A stretch of DNA of 6,064 bases from Acidobacteriota bacterium (GTDB lineage Bacteria > Acidobacteriota > Vicinamibacteria > Vicinamibacterales > UBA8438), in the NCBI GenBank assembly GCA_011523485.1, contig WTGR01000784.1, positions 1-6,064 of the forward strand, written 5' to 3'. A program made the position numbers and the translations under genes. Position 1 is the stretch's first letter; each line of letters opens with the position of its first letter. Positions 1 through 5,083 of this stretch are shown piece by piece. The notes beneath the pieces are model-generated. The model saw only the letters and a program-made list of their open reading frames with translations. It made no database searches and had not been told where the DNA came from.

Positions 1-2
1 GG

Positions 3-605
3 TTCGTGATCTCGGACGTCGACGTGGAGACCGGCACCACCTACATCAACATGGATCTGGTGGCCCGCGAGGAGGGCGACCAGTTCATCATCTGCGGCCA
101 CAACGTGAAGGGTTGGTGGTCGTGGTCGTACAGCCCCGTGACCGGGATGCTCTATGTTCCGATCAACCGCTCGTGCCTGAACCAGACGACGAACTCCCGC
201 ACGATCTCGGGCGCCAGCCCGCGGTTCACGATCCCCGATCCGGACATCGGGCCGGACGGCGACCTGACCGAGGTGCGGGCCATCGACATCTCGACCGGCC
301 GCGAGGTCTGGCGCTACAGCCAGCGCGCGCCGAACGCGGGCACGACGCTCGCCACGGCGGGCAACGTCGTCTTCTTCGGCGACTCGAACCGGCGGTTCCG
401 GGCCTTCGACGCGGAGACCGGCGACGTGCTCTGGGAGACGATTCTCGGCAGCCAGATCAGCGGCTATCCGGTGAGCTACGCCGTCGACGGCCGGCAGTAC
501 ATCACGGTGCCGGTGGGCGGCGTCGGCAACCGGCTGCAGACCTATGCACCGGAGATGGAGGCGCCGGTCGGAAGCAACATGCTCGTGACGTTCACGCTGC
601 CGTAG
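3..605 (+). CDS. PQQ-dependent alcohol dehydrogenase (quinoprotein), C-terminal part, 5' end outside window
   Basis: This is the C-terminal end of a periplasmic quinoprotein dehydrogenase, which oxidises alcohols (or related substrates) with pyrroloquinoline quinone and passes electrons to a cytochrome. The open frame runs in from the left edge. The GTG at 6 is not a believable start because it lies inside the propeller fold. About 200 residues are present, against a usual 550-700. Numbering from the GTG codon, two propeller tryptophan-docking motifs (AxDxxxGxxxW) are visible: AIDISTGREVW at 92-102 and AFDAETGDVLW at 133-143. The segment GHN...SYSPVTGMLYVP at 31-52 and the block GSQISGYPVSYAVDGRQY at 148-165 match the conserved C-terminal blades of methanol/ethanol dehydrogenases. 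No CxxCH is present, so there is no C-terminal cytochrome c domain and the protein is not a quinohaemoprotein in this part. The substrate cannot be told from this fragment. The family call is firm. Confidence 0.9.
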   Translation, partial: FVISDVDVETGTTYINMDLVAREEGDQFIICGHNVKGWWSWSYSPVTGMLYVPINRSCLNQTTNSRTISGASPRFTIPDPDIGPDGDLTEVRAIDISTGREVWRYSQRAPNAGTTLATAGNVVFFGDSNRRFRAFDAETGDVLWETILGSQISGYPVSYAVDGRQYITVPVGGVGNRLQTYAPEMEAPVGSNMLVTFTLP

Positions 606-638
606 CGGGTCCCCGCCGGGTTGCCGCCGGCGGATAAT

Positions 639-663
639 CCCGGAGGCGAGACTCGCCTCCGGG
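639..663 (+). terminator. Perfect 12-base inverted repeat downstream of the quinoprotein gene, putative terminator stem
   Basis: CCCGGAGGCGAG at 639-650 is exactly repeated in inverse at 652-663 with one base between, giving an 11-bp GC-rich stem and a three-base loop. It begins 33 bases after the dehydrogenase stop codon, where a transcript end is expected. No T-tract follows, so it is not a classical intrinsic terminator. It could work with Rho or simply stabilise the 3' end of the mRNA. Confidence 0.55.
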
Positions 664-685
664 TCGCCCGCGAGCCTCGCGACCC
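661..685 (+). repeat. Second inverted repeat overlapping the putative terminator stem
   Basis: GGGTCGC at 661-667 pairs with GCGACCC at 679-685. An alternative inner pairing is GCGAG at 670-674 with CTCGC at 676-680. The left arm shares bases 661-663 with the right arm of the preceding hairpin, so the two full structures cannot both form. It ends 10 bases before the ATG at 696, so it would sit in the leader of the following gene if that gene is transcribed from upstream. Confidence 0.4.
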
Positions 686-695
686 GTAGACGACG

Positions 696-1412
696 ATGCA
701 CCGCGACCGAAATCACCGACGACGCGCACCGATCCGCTGGGCGGCTTGGCTCGCCGCGGCGGCGGTGGCGGTGCTGTTCACCGCCCGGACGCTCGACGAC
801 GATGTGGTCGAGGTATTCGATGCCGCGATCGCCGCGCTCCGAATGGCGGAGACCGCGCTCGACGATGCGGTCGCGGACATCGGCGCGGCAGCCGAGGCAC
901 AGCGCGGGCAGGATGGCGGGTCCGCCCCGCCGCGCGCGATGTCCGCGGCCGAGCGGGCGGAGGCGGCGGCTCGCGCGGCAGGACGCGCGAGCAGCGAGAC
1001 GCGAGCCGTTCTGACTCGCGTGCGACACATGCGGATGGAACGGTCCGGCACGTTCGAGGAGGCGCTGGCGACCGTGCGGGGATTGCGGGATGCCACCAGA
1101 GCGCTGATGGCAGCGGTCGCGGCGCTCCGCGACGGTGCCGAGGCGCTCCGCGACGCCGGTGCGGTACGGGCGGCGCACCGGGCGCTGCTCGCAGCGGACG
1201 CCACCCTCGATGCCGCCCAGACCGTGCTCCAGGCGACCGAGGCGGCGCTAGAAGACGAACGGTTCGATTCACCGCCCGCCGCCGGACGAACTCGCGCCCG
1301 GACGGCGCCGCTTCCGCCGCGGCCGCTGCCGGCCGGCTATTGCTGCCCGCCGTCCTCCGCCGCGGCCCGATCCTCGGCACGCGCGCCGCTGAGCACGTTG
1401 GTGAGACTGTAG
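696..1412 (+). CDS. Hypothetical Ala-rich helical protein with N-terminal signal or membrane anchor
   Basis: I do not recognise this 238-residue product. An in-frame TAG at 687-689 makes the ATG at 696 the first possible start, but no clear Shine-Dalgarno sequence precedes it. The N-terminus is Arg-rich (residues 1-14), followed by a hydrophobic run WAAWLAAAAVAVLFTA at 15-30, suggesting a signal peptide or membrane anchor. Residues 36-70 and 84-190 are rich in Ala, Leu, Arg, Asp and Glu with helix- and coiled-coil-like spacing, including the heptads ALRDGAE and ALRDAGA. A Gly/Pro-rich stretch at about 71-83 separates the two helical parts, and the last 45 residues are Pro/Ala/Arg-rich. In the part I checked (about 800-925) codon position 2 is clearly the AT-richest and positions 1 and 3 are GC-rich, which supports this frame over the antisense ones. 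The final 76 bases lie antisense to the end of the neighbouring minus-strand gene, so the C-terminal tail may be incidental or reflect a frameshift. Confidence 0.55.
   Translation: MHRDRNHRRRAPIRWAAWLAAAAVAVLFTARTLDDDVVEVFDAAIAALRMAETALDDAVADIGAAAEAQRGQDGGSAPPRAMSAAERAEAAARAAGRASSETRAVLTRVRHMRMERSGTFEEALATVRGLRDATRALMAAVAALRDGAEALRDAGAVRAAHRALLAADATLDAAQTVLQATEAALEDERFDSPPAAGRTRARTAPLPPRPLPAGYCCPPSSAAARSSARAPLSTLVRL
1121..1155 (+). repeat. Two direct copies of a 14-base unit, 21-base period, encoding heptads
   Basis: GGCGCTCCGCGACG occurs at 1121-1134 and again at 1142-1155. The 21-base offset equals seven codons and gives consecutive ALRDGAE / ALRDAGA heptads in the hypothetical protein. 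This fits a local duplication inside a helical coding sequence. Confidence 0.7.
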
Positions 1413-2317
1413 TTGCCCTCGTGGCAGGCGTACTCGTAGAGCGGCCCCTCGGTGACCCCGCGCGACGCCTGGTTCGTCGTCAGCGGCAGGCGGACGCTCC
1501 ACGGGCGCGTGAACTTCGCCGGGTCGGTCAGGGTGAACTCGTACATCAGCGTGCTCTCGTCGACGCGCGTGAAGCGTTCGACGAGGTGCATCGTGTGGGT
1601 CGGCATGCGCCACGTCTGCGCCCAGCGGTCGGCCGTCCCGTCGACGAACCGGGTCGACTCGACGACCAGGGTATCGCCCTCCCAGCGCCCGCGGATGTCG
1701 CCGTTCCACTGCCGGACGGTACCGTGCGGGCGGTCGCCGAGCGGAATGATCCGTCGGTCGCCGAACATCTCGTGCAGGATGACGACGTGGTCGGGCGTCT
1801 GCACGAACTGGTGGTTCGGGTTGTAGCCGAGCCAGAACATCGGCACGCCGTCGGTCATGCAGCGTTCGCCGGTGTCGACGTCCACCCACGAGTTGCGCTG
1901 GCCGCTGACGCGGTAGATCGCCTGCAGGCGGCTGCGCTCGGCCATCTCAGGCGTGTAGGGAACGCGCCCGTCGGCCGGATCGGTAATCAGCGCCGTCCGC
2001 CGGTCCACGAGCCGCGTGCCCGGATCGAACCAGATCTGGTTGTAGGTGCCGGGATCGCCCTCGCGCACCTCGCGCTCGACGAACCGGGTCGCGTCGGCGC
2101 GCAACTCCAGCTCGGCAGCCTGCTCGTCGGTCAGCAGCTCCTGGCCGGCGAATCGTTCGGGCCGCTCCAGCGGCGTCAGCGTCGAACCGGTCCAGACGCC
2201 CTGCAGGTCCGGGTCGCCCCACGGGGTCCGCAGCGTGTCCTGCGCCGCCGCCGGAAACGCCGCCAGGAGGACGAACGCCGTGGCCGCCGCGACCGTTGCG
2301 AATGTTCGACGCTCCAT
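1337..2317 (-). CDS. Exported protein of unknown function, paralogue A (two-cysteine YACHEGNY family)
   Basis: This is a 326-residue secreted protein of a family with no function known to me. Residues 1-25 form a Sec signal peptide (MERR, then a hydrophobic core to FPAAA), with cleavage likely after an Ala just before QDT. The mature protein shows the family motifs in order: TPWGDPDLQGVW (31-42), NQIWFDPG (93-100), ALITDPADGRVP (109-120), GERCMTDGVP (150-159), VQTPDHVVI (172-180), RRIIPLGD (188-195), QWNGD and RWEGDTLVVE (203-220), VERFTRVDESTL (246-257), RPW (271-273) and LYEYACHEGNY (293-303). Only two cysteines occur, C153 and C298, which fits one disulfide. The ATG is supported by AGGTGA three bases upstream. 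It is the last gene of a minus-strand cluster, 83 bases after the acyl-CoA synthetase, and its 3' end overlaps the convergent hypothetical gene by 76 bases. The alternating hydrophobic motifs suggest a beta-rich fold, but that is inference. Confidence 0.88.
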   Translation of the reverse strand: MERRTFATVAAATAFVLLAAFPAAAQDTLRTPWGDPDLQGVWTGSTLTPLERPERFAGQELLTDEQAAELELRADATRFVEREVREGDPGTYNQIWFDPGTRLVDRRTALITDPADGRVPYTPEMAERSRLQAIYRVSGQRNSWVDVDTGERCMTDGVPMFWLGYNPNHQFVQTPDHVVILHEMFGDRRIIPLGDRPHGTVRQWNGDIRGRWEGDTLVVESTRFVDGTADRWAQTWRMPTHTMHLVERFTRVDESTLMYEFTLTDPAKFTRPWSVRLPLTTNQASRGVTEGPLYEYACHEGNYSLTNVLSGARAEDRAAAEDGGQQ

Positions 2318-2400
2318 GAATCACCTCTCAGGTAATGAAGCCAACTGCGACTCGTATCGCGCATCTTCCCGCACGCGCGGCGCGGATGCAACCCGGAGCG
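2318..2400 (-). other. Intergenic spacer between acyl-CoA synthetase and paralogue A
   Basis: Eighty-three bases separate the synthetase stop from the paralogue A start. Apart from the ribosome site it contains only a weak imperfect inverted repeat (GCATC at 2361-2365 with GATGC at 2385-2389). There is no T-rich terminator, so read-through transcription into paralogue A is plausible. A weak promoter of its own cannot be excluded. Confidence 0.4.
2321..2327 (-). promoter_or_regulatory. Ribosome binding site of exported paralogue A
   Basis: Read on the minus strand the sequence is GAGGTGA, followed by TTC and the ATG at 2317-2315. It matches the anti-Shine-Dalgarno complement well and fixes the start. 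The same AGGTGA core at the same three-base spacing is used by paralogue B. Confidence 0.75.
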
Positions 2401-3987
2401 CTACAACCGCATCTCGGCGCGAAGGACGTGCTTGCGGATCTTGCCGACGGAGGTGCGCGGCAGCTCCTCCCGGAAGCGCACGAACTGCGGGACGCGGAAG
2501 GCGGCGAGCCGCTCCCGGCACCAGCCGATCACCGCGTCCTCCGTCAACGCGGCGGACGATTCTCCCGCCCCTTCCGCGCCGCGCGGAACGACGACGGCGA
2601 GAATCGCCTCGTCGCGCATCTCGTCGGGCACGCCGATGACCGCGCAGTCGAACACGCCGGGGTGCTCGCGGATCACCGCCTCGACCTCGCTCGCGGCCAC
2701 GTTCTCCCCCGACCGCTTGATCATGTCCTTCGCGCGGTCGACGAAGTGGTAGTAACCGTCCTCGTCCTGGCGGGCGTTGTCGCCGCTCCACAGCCAACCG
2801 TCGCGGAGGGTTTCGGCGGTGGCGTCCGGGTTCTTGAAGTAGCCCTTCATCAGGGAGAGCCCCGGCTGGCCCTGCACCACGATCTGCCCGATCGCGCCGC
2901 GCGCCACCGGCCGGCCGCTCTCGTCGACCAGCCGCGACGCATAGCCGGGCGCGGGCAGTCCCATCGACATGTTGCGCCGCTCACCGTCGAACGGGTTGAT
3001 GATCGGCGGCCCCATCGTCTCGGTCATGCCCCAGAGCTGCATCAGCGGGGCCCGGAACCGCTCATGCCACTCGGCAAGCTGCGCCGGCGTCACGCTCTGG
3101 GCGAAGATCACGGCGCGCAGATCGTTGCGCGCGTGCTCCCGCCGCCGGGGCTGGGCCAGCAGCATCCGCATCGGCGCCGCGAACAGGCTGGAGACCGTGC
3201 AGCGGTGCGCGATCGCCCGATCGAAGAAGCGGCTGGCGCTGAAGCGCGCCATCAGCGCCACGCTCGCGCCGGCTACCAGCGCGCTCATCGTCGAGTAGTA
3301 CTGCGCGTTGCCGTGGAACAGCGGCAGCACGCAGAGCTGCCGATCCTCCGGCGTCAGGCGGACCGCACGGGCGACCGTCTCGCCGGCGCACAGGTAGTTG
3401 GCGTGGGTGACCAGCACGCCCTTCGGCCGCGCCGTGGTGCCGGAGGTATACAGAATGGCCGCCTCGTCGGTGGGCGACGGCGCCGGCGCCGCGGGCGGCA
3501 GCTCGGGACAGTGGGCGACGAGCCGGCCGAAGTCGACCAGGGCCGACGGCGCGCCGGTGCCGCAGACGAGCACCTCCTCGACCCGCGGGCACCGGCGCCG
3601 GACCTGCCGGGCAAGGTCGAGCCGCGTCGACTGCGTGAAGATCAGCCGGCTCTCGGAGTGGGCGACCAGGTACTCCAGCTCCGAGGCCGACGAGGCCGTG
3701 TTGACCGGCACGATGACGGCGCCCAGCTCCGCGGCGCCGAACCAGAGCGCGAGGAACTCAAGGCAGTTGGCCAGCAGAAGGGTGATCGCGTCGCCCCGGC
3801 GGACGCCGAGGCGGCCGAGGAGGTGCGCGGTCCGGTTCACCTCCCGGTCGAACTCGCGGTAGGTGCGGGCAGTCACCTGCCCCCGCAGGTCGTCGAAGGT
3901 GACGAACGGGGCGCCGGGGGTCGATCGCGCCCGCGCCTCGAGCAGCGCGGGCAGCGTCCGGACCCCGGCGTCGGACCGCTCGTCCAT
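2401..3987 (-). CDS. AMP-forming acyl-CoA synthetase (class I adenylate-forming enzyme, ANL superfamily)
   Basis: This 528-residue cytoplasmic ligase activates a carboxylic acid with ATP to an acyl-adenylate and then to acyl-CoA. It is full length for the family (about 500-560) and keeps every core motif: P-loop YTSGTTARPKG (180-190), LPLFHGNAQ (221-229), LWGMTET (318-324), the ATP-ribose aspartate in SGD (401-403), the hinge region FVDRAKDMIKRSGENV (415-430), and the C-terminal catalytic lysine K516 in PRTSVGKIRK. The motif FVDR..DMIKRSGENV and the segment LFHGNAQYYSTMSALVAGA recall CaiC-like and medium- or long-chain acyl-CoA ligases, but the substrate cannot be read from sequence. The P-loop has Ala where Gly or Ser is usual. 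The start is secure: the ATG is the first possible start after an in-frame TGA twelve codons upstream, which is the stop codon of exported paralogue B. No strong ribosome site precedes it, so translation may depend on the upstream gene. It sits between two exported paralogues in a likely operon. Confidence 0.93.
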   Translation of the reverse strand: MDERSDAGVRTLPALLEARARSTPGAPFVTFDDLRGQVTARTYREFDREVNRTAHLLGRLGVRRGDAITLLLANCLEFLALWFGAAELGAVIVPVNTASSASELEYLVAHSESRLIFTQSTRLDLARQVRRRCPRVEEVLVCGTGAPSALVDFGRLVAHCPELPPAAPAPSPTDEAAILYTSGTTARPKGVLVTHANYLCAGETVARAVRLTPEDRQLCVLPLFHGNAQYYSTMSALVAGASVALMARFSASRFFDRAIAHRCTVSSLFAAPMRMLLAQPRRREHARNDLRAVIFAQSVTPAQLAEWHERFRAPLMQLWGMTETMGPPIINPFDGERRNMSMGLPAPGYASRLVDESGRPVARGAIGQIVVQGQPGLSLMKGYFKNPDATAETLRDGWLWSGDNARQDEDGYYHFVDRAKDMIKRSGENVAASEVEAVIREHPGVFDCAVIGVPDEMRDEAILAVVVPRGAEGAGESSAALTEDAVIGWCRERLAAFRVPQFVRFREELPRTSVGKIRKHVLRAEMRL

Positions 3988-4023
3988 CGCATCAGTGACC
4001 GGGAGGTCCCGTCGGTTCGAGCG

Positions 4024-4965
4024 TCAGCGGCGCCCGGTCGCCTCCCAGGTCCGCTCCGCCAGCAACAGGTTCGTCATCGCGTAGTTGCCCTCGTGGCAGG
4101 CGTACTCGTAGATGATGTAGTCCGGTAGCCGCGGCATGTGCCGCATGCCGGTCCAGGGCCGCGTGTAGACCGTCGCGTCCTCGATGGTGAACGTGTGCTC
4201 GAGGGTGTTGTCGTCGAGGCGCCGGAAGCGCTCGACCGCGACGGTGTCCGGCGACGACGGGAAGCGGTGCTGCGTCTTCGCGCTGAAGTTGCGGGTCTCG
4301 ACGACCAGCGTGTCGCCCTCCCAGTGCCCGCGCGAGTCGCCGTTCCACTGGCGGATGTCGTCGGTGAGGCGGTCGCGCCCGTCGATGGGGATGATCCGCA
4401 CGTCGTGGATGTTCTCGACGCGGATCGCCACGTGGTCCGGCGTCTGCACGATCTGGTACGTGTTGTTGTACCCCGTCGACACCGGCGGCACGCCGTGGTA
4501 GGTGATGCAGCGGTCCCAGTTGCTCCGGTCGAGGTGCGAGTCGGCGGGATGCTCCGCCCGGTACGACCGGTCGGCCTCGGCCTGCGCCGCGGTCTCGGCG
4601 GTGATGGGCAGCCGGCCGTTCGGCGGATCGATGATCAGCGACGTACGCAGATCGGGGCTGACCCGGCCGCGGTCGAACCAGAGCGCGTTGTATGAGCCGA
4701 CGCTGCCGGGCGGCGGCTCGCGGTCGAGGGTCACCTCCAGGTTGCGCGCGGCGGCCTCTTCCTCGGTGTAGTGCCGGCGGTCGCCGAGCCCGGCCGGCCT
4801 CTGCAGCGGCGTGAGCGAGGCGTACGACCACGTGCCCTCCAGGTTCGGATCGCCCCAGGGCGTCAGGGGCTCGCCGTCGGACTGCGTCTGGGCGAGCGCC
4901 GCCGCGGGCAGCAGCATCGCGACGACCGCTGCAACGAGCGACATCGAGAGGGGTCGATTGCGCAT
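4024..4965 (-). CDS. Exported protein of unknown function, paralogue B (two-cysteine YACHEGNY family)
   Basis: A 313-residue paralogue of A. Residues 1-25 are a Sec signal peptide (basic MRNR, hydrophobic core, AALA before QTQ). Family motifs follow: TPWGDPNLEGTW (35-46), NALWFDRG (93-100), LIIDPPNGRLP (110-120), WDRCITYHGVP (150-160), VQTPDHVAI (173-181), RIIPIDGRD (190-198), QWNGD and HWEGDTLVVE (206-223), VERFRRLDDNTL (244-255), TRPW (268-271) and IYEYACHEGNY (285-295). The only cysteines are C153 and C290. The ATG has a strong purine-rich ribosome site (AAGGAAGGTGAG) directly upstream. It is the first gene of the minus-strand cluster: the acyl-CoA synthetase starts 36 bases after its stop and in the same reading frame. 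It is divergent from paralogue C across 118 bases. It is clearly closer to A than to C. Function is unknown. Confidence 0.88.
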   Translation of the reverse strand: MRNRPLSMSLVAAVVAMLLPAAALAQTQSDGEPLTPWGDPNLEGTWSYASLTPLQRPAGLGDRRHYTEEEAAARNLEVTLDREPPPGSVGSYNALWFDRGRVSPDLRTSLIIDPPNGRLPITAETAAQAEADRSYRAEHPADSHLDRSNWDRCITYHGVPPVSTGYNNTYQIVQTPDHVAIRVENIHDVRIIPIDGRDRLTDDIRQWNGDSRGHWEGDTLVVETRNFSAKTQHRFPSSPDTVAVERFRRLDDNTLEHTFTIEDATVYTRPWTGMRHMPRLPDYIIYEYACHEGNYAMTNLLLAERTWEATGRR

Positions 4966-4967
4966 CT

Positions 4968-4979
4968 CTCACCTTCCTT
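4968..4979 (-). promoter_or_regulatory. Ribosome binding site of exported paralogue B
   Basis: The minus-strand sequence AAGGAAGGTGAG ends two bases before the ATG at 4965-4963. It contains AGGTGA with three bases to the start, as in paralogue A, plus an AAGGA element further upstream. It decides the start and excludes the longer overlapping frame that begins at 4972. Confidence 0.75.
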
Positions 4980-5011
4980 TGGCGTGCGTTCCGGCCGAGT
5001 CTCCAGCGGCT

Positions 5012-5040
5012 ACGATAGCCCCCGCCGGCCCGGCGCGCAA
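5012..5040 (-). promoter_or_regulatory. Candidate sigma-70-type promoter for the minus-strand cluster
   Basis: On the minus strand, TTGCGC (5040-5035) and TATCGT (5017-5012) are separated by exactly 17 bases. They match three and four of six positions of the -35 and -10 consensus. Transcription would start near 5005, leaving a leader of about 40 bases before paralogue B. The match is weak and other sigma factors are possible. Confidence 0.3.
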
Positions 5041-5054
5041 GACGGATCGTGCAG

Positions 5055-5060
5055 TATCAT
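5055..5060 (+). promoter_or_regulatory. Candidate -10 element for exported paralogue C
   Basis: TATCAT matches five of six positions of the -10 consensus and is one of very few AT-rich hexamers in this GC-rich gap. No recognisable -35 lies 16-18 bases upstream. The implied start near 5067 leaves a short leader that still holds the ribosome site. Confidence 0.3.
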
Positions 5061-5072
5061 CAGCCCGAAAGC

Positions 5073-5077
5073 GAGGG
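5073..5077 (+). promoter_or_regulatory. Ribosome binding site of exported paralogue C
   Basis: GAGGG lies six bases before the ATG at 5084. It supports this start over the open frame that continues upstream to 4811, whose extra residues lie antisense to paralogue B and would bury the signal peptide. Confidence 0.6.
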
Positions 5078-5083
5078 TTCATC

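Larger units (their letters stand above)
4966..5083. promoter_or_regulatory. 118-base divergent intergenic region between paralogues B and C
   Basis: This gap separates two head-to-head genes of the same family, so it must carry the promoters of both the minus-strand cluster and paralogue C unless transcription comes from further away. It holds both ribosome sites and the candidate promoter hexamers. The middle (about 5018-5038) is almost pure G/C. I found no long inverted repeat that would mark an operator with confidence. Confidence 0.6.

Noticed and set aside
713..1380. Minus-strand open frames antisense to the hypothetical protein (713-1204 and 778-1380).
   Set aside because: Their products are Ala/Ser/Arg- or Arg/Pro-rich and structureless. 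In the part checked, the AT-richest codon position fits the plus-strand frame, not these registers.
4000..4011. Small inverted repeat CGGGA-GG-TCCCG between paralogue B and the acyl-CoA synthetase, as a terminator or operator.
   Set aside because: The arms are only five bases with a two-base centre in GC-rich sequence and no T-tract follows. Chance is a sufficient explanation.
746..4128. Two very long plus-strand open frames (746-2335 and 2335-4128) antisense to paralogue A and the acyl-CoA synthetase, together over 1100 codons.
   Set aside because: Their products are low-complexity Arg/Ala/Gly/His-rich sequences with no motif. The opposite strand encodes proteins with full conserved motif sets. 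Long antisense open frames are expected in GC-rich DNA because stop codons are rare.
3992..4972. A 326-codon minus-strand open frame overlapping paralogue B in another frame.
   Set aside because: The product is Arg/Pro/His-rich without motifs, while the frame at 4024-4965 has a signal peptide, a strong ribosome site and all family motifs.
4811..5083. Upstream extension of paralogue C by 91 codons.
   Set aside because: The extension lies antisense to paralogue B and would place a signal peptide internally. The ATG at 5084 has a ribosome site and is directly followed by the signal peptide.
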